Below are positions 17,902-26,185 of a stretch of DNA of 64,000 nucleotides, one piece after another (the stretch's first letter is position 1; every line of letters begins with the position of its first letter). Origin of the DNA: Phascolarctobacterium sp. GTDB lineage: Bacteria > Bacillota > Negativicutes > Acidaminococcales > Acidaminococcaceae. Location: positions 17,706 through 81,705 of the forward strand of contig JAHHUH010000008.1 of the NCBI GenBank assembly GCA_020024105.1, given 5' to 3'. Position numbers and translations under genes: made by a program. The notes beneath the pieces are model-generated. The model was not told the DNA's origin and did no database searches. It saw only the letters and a list, made by a program, of their open reading frames with translations.

Positions 17902-18957
17902 ATGAAGCATAGATTACCCGTTGAAAAATTTAATTTCCCTGTAGAAAAGATTAGAGCTGGTTATTACAGTGACGCTTATTTCCTGCGTACTGAAGAAATT
18001 TTGAACAGCGATAATCATCATCCCCGCGTATTGATGCAGATTTTTACCCGTGAGCATGTGGTTGTTTGCGGTACTGATGAGGTTATTGCCCTTTTCAAAA
18101 CCTGCGCTTTCAATTATGAAAACATCGTTATCCATTCCCTGCATGATGGTGATGAGGTGGACGCATGGGAAACCATTATGACCATCGAAGGCGATTTGGC
18201 TGACTTTGCTCATCTGGAAACCGTATATCTGGGCATCCTGGCTCGTGAAAGCCGTATTGCTACCAATGTCCGCAATGTTATCAATGCGGCTAACGGCAAG
18301 CCGGTTCTCTTCTTCCCTGCTCGTTATGATATCTACACTACACAGGAGGCAGACGGCTATGCAGCTATGATTGGCGGTCTGAAGGGCTTCTCCACAGATG
18401 CCAATGCTTTAGCAAGTGGTGGTAAGGGCTTGGGTACTATCCCCCATGCTCTGATTGCTACCTATGGTGGCGATACTGTAAAAGCAACTGATGCTTTTGA
18501 TAAATATGTTGATCCGAGCATTGCCAGAATCGCTCTGGTAGATTTTGACAACGACTGCGTAAATACCTCCTTGGCTGTTGCAAGAAAATTGGGCCGTAAG
18601 CTGGTAGGTGTACGCCTTGATACCTCCGGAACCATGGTTGATAAGAGCCTGTGGAATCAGATCGGCCGCTTCAACCCCACCGGTGTTAATGCAGAATTAG
18701 TTCGCAATGTACGTAAGGCTTTGGATGCAGAAGGCTTCGATTATGTGAAGATTATCGTTTCCGGCGGCTTCAATCCTAAACGTATTGCTGAATTTGAAGC
18801 AGCAGGTGTTCCCGTTGATACCTATGCAGTAGGCTCCAACTTCTTTGACGGTAACATTAACTTTACTGCTGACATCGTTATGGTAGATGGTAAGCCCTGC
18901 GCTAAGGCCGGCCGTGAATATCTGCCCAATGACCGTATGGAAAAAATCGAATGGTAA
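17902..18957 (+). CDS. pncB: Nicotinate phosphoribosyltransferase
   Basis: Converts nicotinate and PRPP to nicotinate mononucleotide in NAD salvage. The 351-residue protein belongs to the shorter archaeal/bacterial NAPRTase group: RAGYYSDAYFLRT near the start (Tyr in the nicotinate pocket), LARESRIATNVRN, a GGLKGFSTDANALASGGKGLGTIPHAL active-site block, VRLDTSG and a phosphate-binding IIVSGGFNPKRI. GGAGG is well placed before the ATG. A strong terminator follows. Confidence 0.88.
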   Translation: MKHRLPVEKFNFPVEKIRAGYYSDAYFLRTEEILNSDNHHPRVLMQIFTREHVVVCGTDEVIALFKTCAFNYENIVIHSLHDGDEVDAWETIMTIEGDLADFAHLETVYLGILARESRIATNVRNVINAANGKPVLFFPARYDIYTTQEADGYAAMIGGLKGFSTDANALASGGKGLGTIPHALIATYGGDTVKATDAFDKYVDPSIARIALVDFDNDCVNTSLAVARKLGRKLVGVRLDTSGTMVDKSLWNQIGRFNPTGVNAELVRNVRKALDAEGFDYVKIIVSGGFNPKRIAEFEAAGVPVDTYAVGSNFFDGNINFTADIVMVDGKPCAKAGREYLPNDRMEKIEW

Positions 18958-19007
18958 TTTTTCAGTCCCTGCCCTGTGCCTGTGACTGACATGCTGGAAT
19001 AGCAAGT

Positions 19008-19039
19008 AAAGCACTGCTTTTCATAGGCAGTGCTTTTTT
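19008..19039 (+). terminator. pncB terminator
   Basis: GCACTGC (19011-19017) pairs with GCAGTGC (19027-19033), flanked by A and T runs, TTTTTT immediately after. It lies just before the hydF ribosome site, so hydF must be reached by read-through or a promoter I could not identify. Confidence 0.85.
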
Positions 19040-19062
19040 GTAGCTTAGAAAGGAGCTTTCAC

Positions 19063-20283
19063 ATGAGCCTGAATAGTACCCCCTCGGCAGAAAGACTACA
19101 TATTGGTATTTTTGGTAAACGTAATGCCGGTAAATCCAGCCTTATTAACGCTTTGACAAATCAGAATCTCGCCATTGTCAGCGACTATAAGGGAACTACC
19201 ACGGACCCGGTATATAAGGCAATGGAGCTGCTGCCTCTGGGCCCGGTCATGCTGATTGACACTCCGGGTATTGATGATGAGGGTGAGCTGGGGCTTTTAC
19301 GCATCCAGAAGACCTACCAGGTGTTAAATAAGACGGATCTGGCTATCCTGGTGGTGGATGCCGGAACAGGACTTACAGAGGAGGACGGCCGTCTGTTGGC
19401 CCATATCCAGAAAAAAGAGCTGCCCCTGCTGGTGGTATTTAATAAGGGCGAGGCCTTGGATGAGGCACAGCAGGCAGAGCTTAGAGCAACAGTAAAGGCT
19501 CCCTCCCTAGTGGTTAGTGCTCTGACAAGGCTTCATATGGAGGAGCTGAAGGCGGCTTTAGTCAAGCTGCAGCCCCAGGAGCAGCCCAGTGTGCTCTTGG
19601 AGGATATACTCCAGCCCCTGGATGTAGTTATTCTGGTTACGCCCATTGACGAAGCAGCACCTAAGGGAAGGCTTATCCTGCCCCAGCAGCAGGTGCTGCG
19701 TAATATTATCGATCATCGGGGTATTGCCCTGGTGGTACAGGTGGAGGAGCTGGCAGCGGCCCTAGCAAGGCTTAGTACCCCACCCCGTCTGGTCATTACG
19801 GATAGCCAGGCCTTTGGTCAGGTAGCTAAAATTGTACCTCCGCAGGTACCCCTGACCTCCTTTTCCATCCTGATGGCCCGTTGGAAGGGTAATCTGCGTG
19901 GAGCTGTAGCCGGTGTCCTGGCACTCGATGACATTAAGACCGGTGATAAAATCCTCATTAGCGAGGGCTGTACCCACCACCGTCAGTGCAATGATATCGG
20001 CACGGTAAAGCTGCCCAACTGGGTCCGTAAATATACTGGTGCCGAACCGGAGTTTGTCTTTACCAGTGGTACGGAATTTCCTCTGGACCTGACCACCTAC
20101 AAGCTGGTCATCCACTGTGGCGGCTGTATGCTTAATGAAAGAGAAATGACCTACCGGGCTAACTATGCAGCGGACTGCCAGATACCTATGACCAATTATG
20201 GTATTGCCATAGCCTATATGAACGGCATTCTACGGCGAAGTATTGCCCCTCTGCCGGAGATAGCGGCGTTATTGGCAAAATAA
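19063..20283 (+). CDS. hydF: [FeFe]-hydrogenase maturation GTPase HydF
   Basis: Scaffold/carrier on which the [2Fe] subcluster of the H-cluster is assembled before transfer to HydA. The N-terminal GTPase has a P-loop (GKRNAGKSSL), the DTPGIDDEGE switch and FNKGEA; the C-terminal part has the cluster ligands CTHHRQCNDIG and HCGGCMLN (CxH...HCxxC). I chose the ATG at 19063, preceded by AAGGAG, over an in-frame codon at 19030. hydE, hydG and hydrogenase genes are not in the window, but their presence elsewhere is implied. Confidence 0.93.
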   Translation: MSLNSTPSAERLHIGIFGKRNAGKSSLINALTNQNLAIVSDYKGTTTDPVYKAMELLPLGPVMLIDTPGIDDEGELGLLRIQKTYQVLNKTDLAILVVDAGTGLTEEDGRLLAHIQKKELPLLVVFNKGEALDEAQQAELRATVKAPSLVVSALTRLHMEELKAALVKLQPQEQPSVLLEDILQPLDVVILVTPIDEAAPKGRLILPQQQVLRNIIDHRGIALVVQVEELAAALARLSTPPRLVITDSQAFGQVAKIVPPQVPLTSFSILMARWKGNLRGAVAGVLALDDIKTGDKILISEGCTHHRQCNDIGTVKLPNWVRKYTGAEPEFVFTSGTEFPLDLTTYKLVIHCGGCMLNEREMTYRANYAADCQIPMTNYGIAIAYMNGILRRSIAPLPEIAALLAK

Positions 20284-20352
20284 ACAATTGTTTTTTACTC
20301 TGGACAGCTTTATAATATACCAATGTAAGAAGTTATGAAAGAAGGTTTCTCA

Positions 20353-20748
20353 ATGTTAAACGAAAAAGTTGTAAAAGTTTTGCAAGAAAACACCTGGAGT
20401 CTGGCTACCTGTGATAAGGAAGGTATGCCCAATGTTGTTCCCATGGGCTTTAGAGAGGTTACCGCAGATGGTAAGATTGCCATTGGTGACGTATTCATGG
20501 AAACTACTGTAGCTAATGTGCTGGCTAATCCCCAGGCCGCTGTATCCGCTTTTGATGCTACCTCCCATGAGGGCTATCAGGTTAAGGGTACTGCTGAATA
20601 TGTAACCAGCGGTCCTATTTTTGATAAATTTAAGGTGGCTGCAGATGCTCATTTCAAGGGTGAAGCAACCATTAAGGGTGCGGTTATCATTACTCCTACC
20701 AAGGTAATTGTTACTACTCCCGGTGCAGACAATAAAAAAGTACTTTAA
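20353..20748 (+). CDS. Pyridoxamine 5'-phosphate oxidase-family (split-barrel flavin-binding) protein
   Basis: A 131-residue single-domain protein of the FMN-binding split-barrel superfamily, seen in LNEKVVKVLQENTWSLATCDKEGMPNVVPMGFRE (Trp-x-x-Ala-Thr...PNVVP start of the barrel) and KGTAEYVTSGPIFDKF. Such proteins bind FMN, F420 or heme; the cofactor and substrate cannot be told here. The chosen ATG at 20353 has GAAGG upstream. A strong terminator follows. Confidence 0.78.
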   Translation: MLNEKVVKVLQENTWSLATCDKEGMPNVVPMGFREVTADGKIAIGDVFMETTVANVLANPQAAVSAFDATSHEGYQVKGTAEYVTSGPIFDKFKVAADAHFKGEATIKGAVIITPTKVIVTTPGADNKKVL

Positions 20749-20771
20749 AAGCTCATTTTTCTGCATAGTTT

Positions 20772-20816
20772 AAGGCTAGTACGGGTATCCTGCCGGATGC
20801 TTGTACTAGCCTTTTT
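20772..20816 (+). terminator. Terminator after the flavin-binding-like gene
   Basis: GGCTAGTAC (20774-20782) pairs with GTACTAGCC (20803-20811), with an inner ATCC/GGAT helix, then TTTTTC. Confidence 0.88.
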
Positions 20817-21046
20817 CTTTGTATTCAGAGATTGGAGCAGTATCTGCTCCCCTACCCTAAGCGGCTTCTGCTATTGTCTTCTAATCCAATATTTCTGCTT
20901 CCGGCCATCTTGGTCGGGAAGACCTCCGCTCTGCTGCTGTAAGAGAAAGCAAAGCTCCAGAGATATAGTGGTTAAGCATGAGGTGCTGCCGACTGTTGCT
21001 CTCTGTTTCAAGCTGTCTATAAAAATCCAATATTTTACTGCATAAA
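20817..21046. other. Gene-free stretch between convergent units
   Basis: About 230 bases between two terminators with no credible gene. It holds a small perfect hairpin (GGAGCAG-TAT-CTGCTCC, 20834-20850) and some GC-rich sequence, but I see no promoter or known RNA motif. Confidence 0.4.
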
Positions 21047-21078
21047 AAACGGGTAATGTAAGATTATATTACCCGTTT
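21042..21078 (-). terminator. alaS terminator
   Basis: AAACGGGTAAT (21047-21057) pairs with ATTACCCGTTT (21068-21078); the minus-strand transcript then reads a T run. Confidence 0.85.
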
Positions 21079-21100
21079 AACAGCTTTAATCTAAGCTAAA

Positions 21101-23725
21101 TTATTTAATTTGACCTTCGATGATATCCCAAGCAGCAGCCAAAGCTTCATCAACCTTGCTTGCGTCCTTACCACCAGCTTGTGCCATGTCGGGACGACCG
21201 CCACCGCCACCGCCGCAAATCTTAGCAACGGCTTTAACGATATTACCAGAGTGAACGCCCTTAGCTACAGCGTCCTTGGTAGCCATGGTCAGGATGCTGA
21301 TCTTACCACCGTCTAAAACAGTAGCTAAGACAACAACGCCACCTATCTTATCACGCATCTGGTCGCCCAGGTTACGCAGAGCATCTACGCTGTCCACAGC
21401 AACCTTTTGTACCAGTGCAGGTACACCCTTCAGCTCACGAACCTGGTCGCTTACATTGCTAACCTGTGCTTGTGCAATCTGAGCAGCTAAGTCTTCAGCT
21501 TTTTTATGTGCAGCCTTCAATTCAGCCTGCAAAGCTTCCAAACGAGCAGGAACATCGTTTACACGGCACTTCAATTCGCCTGCAAGGCCCTTTACCATAG
21601 CCTCGGTAGCATTGACATGGGCAACAGCGCCATGACCTGTTACAGCCTCGATACGGCGTACACCGGCACCACTGCTTGCTTCAGAAATAATCTTGAACAT
21701 ACCGATTTGTGCAGTATTAGTTACGTGAGTACCACCACAGAATTCCATGGAGAAGCCGGGTACGGTTACTACGCGTACGATTTTACCATATTTTTCACCG
21801 AAGAGAGCGGTTGCACCGCGTTTTTTAGCTTCTTCAATAGGAAGCTCCTCGATTTGGACATCCTTAGCAGCCAAAATCTGTTCGTTAACAATAGCTTCAA
21901 CCTTCTGCAGCTCTTCTTCAGTTACCTGGGAGAAGTGGGAGAAGTCAAAACGTAAACGGTCAGGACCTACATAGCTGCCTGCCTGGTTAACATGGCTGCC
22001 CAAAACTTCCTTCAGAGCAGCATGAAGCAGATGGGTTGCGGTATGGTTGCGGGCAATATCATTTTTACGGCTCATGGTTACAGCAAATTCTACCTTATCG
22101 CCTACAGCAATGGTACCTTCAACAATCTCACCAATCATGATGGTTGCGCCATCAGGTAATTTTTTAGTATTAGTAACATTGATTTTACCGGTAGGAGCAG
22201 TAATAGTACCCAAGTCACCTAATTGACCACCGCCCTCAGCATGGAAAGGAGTTACATCACAGATAACTGCTACCTCGGTGCCGTCAGTCGCATTTTTAAT
22301 GGGCTGTGCGTCACGAGCAGGATACATTTGCAGGATGGTACCAGCTGTTGCATGGAGCTCATCCACCTTTAGAGCAGCAACGTCAATGGCCTTGGTATTG
22401 TAGATAACCGGACGGCCGTCCTTGTCGTTACGTGCTTCACGAGCCATTTTTCTTTGTACCTCCAGGGCTGCATCAAAGCCTGCCTTGTCCATGGTCATGC
22501 CCTGCTCTTCTAAAATTTCAGCAGTCAATTCCCAGGGGAAGCCAAAGGTATCATTCAGCTTAAAGGCAGTAGTACCGTCGAGTACGGTTGCATTAGCGGC
22601 CTTCAATTTAGCGATTTCTTCATTCAAAAGCTCAGTGCCCTGTTTCAAGGTACGCAGGAAGCTGGTTTCTTCCATTTCGATAACCTTCTGGATGTAATCG
22701 CGTTTTTCAACCAGGTTGGTATAAACATGACCGAACATGCTGATAACAACATCAACAGTACCGGCCAGGAACATTTCGTTAATGCCGATCAGACGACCAT
22801 GACGTACTGCACGACGGAGAATGCGGCGCAATACATAGCCACGACCTTCGTTGGAGGGTAAAATACCATCACCAATCATAAAGGTCATGCTACGAGCATG
22901 GTCAGCAATAACCTTCAGGGAAACATCGGTCTTAGGATCCTTACCATATTCAACACCGGCAATTTTAGCAGCGTATTCAATGATAGGGAAAATCAGGTCG
23001 GTTTCAAAGTTGGAGGGCTTGCCCTGGAGTACGGAAGCCAGACGCTCCAGACCAGCACCGGTATCAATGTTTTTATGCTTTAACGGAGAATAGGTACCAT
23101 CTTCATTTTGGTTATATTGGGTAAATACCAGGTTCCATAATTCCAGGAAGCGGTCGCAATCGCAGCCAGGGGCGCAATCAGGTCTACCACAGCCACGTTC
23201 CTCACCCAGGTCAATATGGATTTCAGAGTCAGGACCGCAGGGACCGCTGCCGATTTCCCAGAAGTTGTCTTCCAGACGGCTGATATGGTCATCAGGTACA
23301 CCAACGCTACGCCAAATTTCGTAAGCTTCATCATCCTTAGTATGGATGGTGATGTACAGCTTATCAGCAGGTAATTCCAATTCCTTGGTCAGAAATTCCC
23401 AGCTCCAGGGAATGATTTCCTGTTTGAAGTAGTCACCGAAAGAGAAGTTGCCCAGCATTTCAAAATAAGTATGGTGGCGGGCAGTACGGCCTACGTTTTC
23501 AATATCACCGGTACGTACGCATTTTTGGCAGGTGGTGATACGCGGAGAAGGTGGTTTCATCTTACCGGTGAAGAAGGGTTTAAAGGGAGCCATACCCGCA
23601 CCAATAATTAAAAGGGTGGGATCGTCCTGAGGAATCAGGGAGGCACTGGGCAACATCAAATGCTGTCTCTCTTGGAAAAATTTGAGAAATCTTTCGCGGA
23701 TTTCATTACCAGTCATGTATTTCAT
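21101..23725 (-). CDS. alaS: Alanyl-tRNA synthetase
   Basis: Class II synthetase with aminoacylation, editing and C-Ala domains, 874 residues as usual. Visible are the N-terminal catalytic core (RERFLKFFQERQHLMLPSASLIP, PFKPFFTG, FEMLGNFSFGDYFK), the editing-site HTATHLLHAAL and CGGTHV zinc/editing motifs, and a glycine-rich KICGGGGGGRPDMAQAGG in C-Ala. It also carries an inserted CGRPDCAPGCDC cysteine cluster near residues 175-190, as in many AlaRS. A good promoter lies upstream; the leader is about 75 bases, too short for a T-box. Confidence 0.96.
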   Translation of the reverse strand: MKYMTGNEIRERFLKFFQERQHLMLPSASLIPQDDPTLLIIGAGMAPFKPFFTGKMKPPSPRITTCQKCVRTGDIENVGRTARHHTYFEMLGNFSFGDYFKQEIIPWSWEFLTKELELPADKLYITIHTKDDEAYEIWRSVGVPDDHISRLEDNFWEIGSGPCGPDSEIHIDLGEERGCGRPDCAPGCDCDRFLELWNLVFTQYNQNEDGTYSPLKHKNIDTGAGLERLASVLQGKPSNFETDLIFPIIEYAAKIAGVEYGKDPKTDVSLKVIADHARSMTFMIGDGILPSNEGRGYVLRRILRRAVRHGRLIGINEMFLAGTVDVVISMFGHVYTNLVEKRDYIQKVIEMEETSFLRTLKQGTELLNEEIAKLKAANATVLDGTTAFKLNDTFGFPWELTAEILEEQGMTMDKAGFDAALEVQRKMAREARNDKDGRPVIYNTKAIDVAALKVDELHATAGTILQMYPARDAQPIKNATDGTEVAVICDVTPFHAEGGGQLGDLGTITAPTGKINVTNTKKLPDGATIMIGEIVEGTIAVGDKVEFAVTMSRKNDIARNHTATHLLHAALKEVLGSHVNQAGSYVGPDRLRFDFSHFSQVTEEELQKVEAIVNEQILAAKDVQIEELPIEEAKKRGATALFGEKYGKIVRVVTVPGFSMEFCGGTHVTNTAQIGMFKIISEASSGAGVRRIEAVTGHGAVAHVNATEAMVKGLAGELKCRVNDVPARLEALQAELKAAHKKAEDLAAQIAQAQVSNVSDQVRELKGVPALVQKVAVDSVDALRNLGDQMRDKIGGVVVLATVLDGGKISILTMATKDAVAKGVHSGNIVKAVAKICGGGGGGRPDMAQAGGKDASKVDEALAAAWDIIEGQIK

Positions 23726-23805
23726 AACTTTTCATTCGCTCCTTATTTATTGAACTAAGATTTTTCAGCTAAGCGCTAAAAATCTATTAAATATCATACA
23801 GAGAA

Positions 23806-23834
23806 ATTATATAATTTTTAGGATAGAAAGTCAA
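23806..23834 (-). promoter_or_regulatory. alaS promoter
   Basis: TTGACT (23834-23829), 17-base spacer, TATAAT (23811-23806) on the minus strand. Confidence 0.82.
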
Positions 23835-23875
23835 TTAAGTAGCAGGATAAATATGGATTTATCCCAGTTCTCCCT

Positions 23876-24895
23876 TTAATAACCAGGGTCGTATTCTGCC
23901 TTCTGGTGACGCTGCATCAGCTGACCGGCAATTTCCTCGGGATGAGCACCCTTGTGCACGATGGCATTCAGCGCTTGGGCGATGGGCATTTCTACCTGAT
24001 AGCTTGTTAAAAGCTGCATGGCTGCCGGTAGGGCGTTAACACCCTCAACTACCATGCCTACCTGTTCAATAGCCTGCTGGGCCGGTACACCCTGGCCGAT
24101 GAGCAGGCCACAGTTGAAGTTACGGCTGTGCTTACTGGTAGCAGTTACAATTAGGTCTCCCATGCCGGCCAAGCCCAGGAAGGTTTGGGGCTGACAGCCC
24201 ATAGCCAGTCCCAGGCGGCTGATTTCGGCCATACCACGGGTAATAATGGCTGCACGGGCATTATCGCCATAGCCTAAGCCGGAGGCCAGACCAGACCCTA
24301 GGGCGATAATATTCTTCATGGCGCCGCAGAGCTCTACTCCACGTACGTCCTGGTTCACATAAACACGCATTACATCATTACTAAAAATTTGCTGGACTAA
24401 TTTGGCAGCCGCTAAATCCTGGCAGGCGGAGACGATGGCGGAAGGCAGGTCTTTAATAACCTCCTCCGCATGAGTGGGCCCGGAGAGAGCGACAATTTTC
24501 AGGTCGGAGAGCTCGGGGCGTGCGGTGATTTCACTGGCAATAACCTGGCTCATAGAAAGGAGGCTGTCAGCTTCAATGCCCTTGGCCACATCCACGATTA
24601 CCTGTTGTGGTTCTAAAAAAGGAGTCAGCTGTTGGGAAACACTACGTACATAGACGGAGGATACAGCCATGACAATCAGGTCCTGTCCTACGCAGGCAGT
24701 ACGTAAATCGTTAGTAAAGGTCATCTCCTGGGGCAGTAGTACATCCTCAAAGCGGGGATGACGATGGGTAGCTGCCAGGAGGGCAGCCTTCTCGGCCGAG
24801 GGGGACCAGACGGTTACATGATGGTTGTTATTAACTAAAAGTCTTGCTAGGGCGATACCCCAGGTACCGGCACCTAATACGGATATATTATGCAT
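23876..24895 (-). CDS. gpsA: Glycerol-3-phosphate dehydrogenase [NAD(P)+]
   Basis: Makes sn-glycerol-3-phosphate from dihydroxyacetone phosphate for phospholipids. The N-terminal NAD(P)-binding motif is VLGAGTWGIALA, followed by LSGPTHAEE, the catalytic GAMKNIIALGSGLASGLGYGDNARAA and GLAGMGDLIVT. 339 residues from the ATG at 24895, which is preceded by AAGGAG at five bases; an in-frame codon at 24919 is less likely. It supplies substrate to the PlsC-type pathway elsewhere in the window. Confidence 0.94.
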   Translation of the reverse strand: MHNISVLGAGTWGIALARLLVNNNHHVTVWSPSAEKAALLAATHRHPRFEDVLLPQEMTFTNDLRTACVGQDLIVMAVSSVYVRSVSQQLTPFLEPQQVIVDVAKGIEADSLLSMSQVIASEITARPELSDLKIVALSGPTHAEEVIKDLPSAIVSACQDLAAAKLVQQIFSNDVMRVYVNQDVRGVELCGAMKNIIALGSGLASGLGYGDNARAAIITRGMAEISRLGLAMGCQPQTFLGLAGMGDLIVTATSKHSRNFNCGLLIGQGVPAQQAIEQVGMVVEGVNALPAAMQLLTSYQVEMPIAQALNAIVHKGAHPEEIAGQLMQRHQKAEYDPGY

Positions 24896-24948
24896 AAGAA
24901 CTCCTTCTTCTCGCTTCATAATTTTCCTTAAAATTCATCACAAGCTTT

Positions 24949-24977
24949 ATTATACCACAGAGGTGGACGTGGGACAA
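24949..24977 (-). promoter_or_regulatory. gpsA promoter, embedded in a spurious reading frame
   Basis: Minus strand: TTGTCC (24977-24972), exactly 17 bases ending in TGG, then TATAAT (24954-24949), an extended -10. An open frame over 24928-25116 would translate this promoter as ...KFVPRPPLWYNK..., so that frame is probably not a gene. Confidence 0.75.
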
Positions 24978-25119
24978 ATTTGTCCGTAGCTAAAAGGCTG
25001 TTTCTGGGAATTTTTCTTCTATTTGAAACCACGGTCTGTTCTCTCCTATTCCCTACTCCGTAGAAACTATTGCCGTAGCCGTGGGCCTGTTCGCGATTGC
25101 TTTTTTTGTGGCACAAAAA

Positions 25120-25150
25120 AATCCGATGTTAGTGTAAACATCGGATAAAA
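25120..25150 (-). terminator. tcdA terminator
   Basis: ATCCGATGTT and AACATCGGAT form a perfect ten-base-pair hairpin; on the minus strand it is followed by TTTTTTT. It ends the tcdA transcript. Confidence 0.88.
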
Positions 25151-25182
25151 AGTTGCTCTGCTTATAAAAGAATTGTCCAGCT

Positions 25183-25866
25183 TTATTTTTCTATTAAGCT
25201 GCGCACAATGTAGCTGGCAATCAGAAGGCCAGCACTGGCCGGTACGAAGACCATACTGCCAGGAACCTGTTCGCGGTGCACATAACGGGGGCTTTCCGTG
25301 GAAAAGACAACCTTAATTCCCTTCTCTATGCCCTGTAGACGCAGGCGCTTGCGTACACTCTTAGCCAAGGGACAGGTATGGGTTTTGCTGATATCTGCTA
25401 CCTGCAGGCAGCTGGGGTCCAGCTTGTTGCCGGTTCCCATGGAGGAAATAACGGGAAGACCACGTCGATAGCATTCCACCAGTAAATCTATTTTCGAAGC
25501 CGTAGAATCAATCGCATCAGCAACGAAGTCCACCTTTTCCGGAAAAAAGTCTGCAAAGGCTCCCGGCTCATAGAAACGACTTTGGAGGGTTAAGCGGCAG
25601 TCAGAATTAATGTCCCTGATGCGAGCGGCCACTACCTCCGTCTTCTGCTTACCCATGGTGCTTTGGAGAGCAGGTAGCTGACGATTAATATTACTGGGGG
25701 CTACCTCATCCGCATCCACCAGGGTGAGGGCTCCTACTCCACTGCGGGCCAGGGCTTCTGCAATATAGGAGCCTACACCTCCCAGTCCTACCACTACCAC
25801 ATGGGCAGCCTTAAGCTTAGTGATATTTTCTTTACCGATAACGTATTCTACGCGTGTTAAATCCAT
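25183..25866 (-). CDS. tcdA: tRNA threonylcarbamoyladenosine dehydratase (ThiF/E1-like)
   Basis: ATP-dependent cyclisation of t6A37 in tRNAs that read ANN codons. E1-like fold with the nucleotide motif VVVGLGGVGSYIAEALARSGVG, the DADEVAPSNINRQ adenylation block and DAIDSTASK. Its place next to 6S RNA and aspS matches Bacillus, where the orthologue (yrvM) occupies the same position, supporting TcdA rather than ThiF or MoeB. Confidence 0.87.
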   Translation of the reverse strand: MDLTRVEYVIGKENITKLKAAHVVVVGLGGVGSYIAEALARSGVGALTLVDADEVAPSNINRQLPALQSTMGKQKTEVVAARIRDINSDCRLTLQSRFYEPGAFADFFPEKVDFVADAIDSTASKIDLLVECYRRGLPVISSMGTGNKLDPSCLQVADISKTHTCPLAKSVRKRLRLQGIEKGIKVVFSTESPRYVHREQVPGSMVFVPASAGLLIASYIVRSLIEK

Positions 25867-25877
25867 AATTTACCCCT

Positions 25878-26067
25878 AAAAAAATTACGCCCCACAATGC
25901 CGTCTTGCTTCATGTTTTGAACCTGCATATGCAGGTGGGTATCTTCCCTCAGCATCGCAAACTTCCACTCGAAGGAGGCTCGTTTTTGAAGAGAGGAGTA
26001 TCAGATTCCCTAGGTTAGAGTGTTGGCTCAAAACCTGTGAAGCAATGTAACGCACATCGCAGGGTTG
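25878..26067 (-). ncRNA. ssrS: 6S RNA (RNA polymerase regulator)
   Basis: The minus strand reads about 187 nt from around 26066 to a T-run at 25884-25878. The ends CCCTGCGATG (26064-26055) and CATTGTGGGG (25899-25890) pair over ten positions with GU wobbles, forming the closing stem. Inside are segments I recognise from clostridial-type 6S RNAs: TTTTGAGCCAACACTCTAAC, CCTAGGGAATC, CACCTGCATATGCAGGTTC and AAACATGAAG. Location between aspS and tcdA matches B. subtilis 6S-1 (bsrA). The molecule mimics an open promoter and sequesters housekeeping-sigma RNA polymerase. Confidence 0.85.
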
Positions 26068-26116
26068 ATAATTAGCTTATCTTGAAGTGTTTCTAACTTC
26101 ATACATATGATAACAT

Positions 26117-26148
26117 TAAAGGAAGCATTTTTCAACGCTTCCTTTAAA
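26117..26148 (-). terminator. aspS terminator
   Basis: AAAGGAAGC and GCTTCCTTT form a nine-base-pair hairpin 38 bases after aspS; the T-tract on the minus strand is weak. Confidence 0.6.
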
Positions 26149-26185
26149 TTTTTTAGTGATTTTTCAAGTTTTTCTCAAAAAGGAC

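Noticed and set aside
23726-23875. T-box leader before alaS
   Set aside because: The promoter leaves a leader of only about 75 bases and no T-box core sequence (GGTGGNACCGCG-like) is present.
24928-25116. 62-residue open frame upstream of gpsA
   Set aside because: Its 3' part is a near-consensus promoter for gpsA and no ribosome site was evident, so I did not call it a gene.
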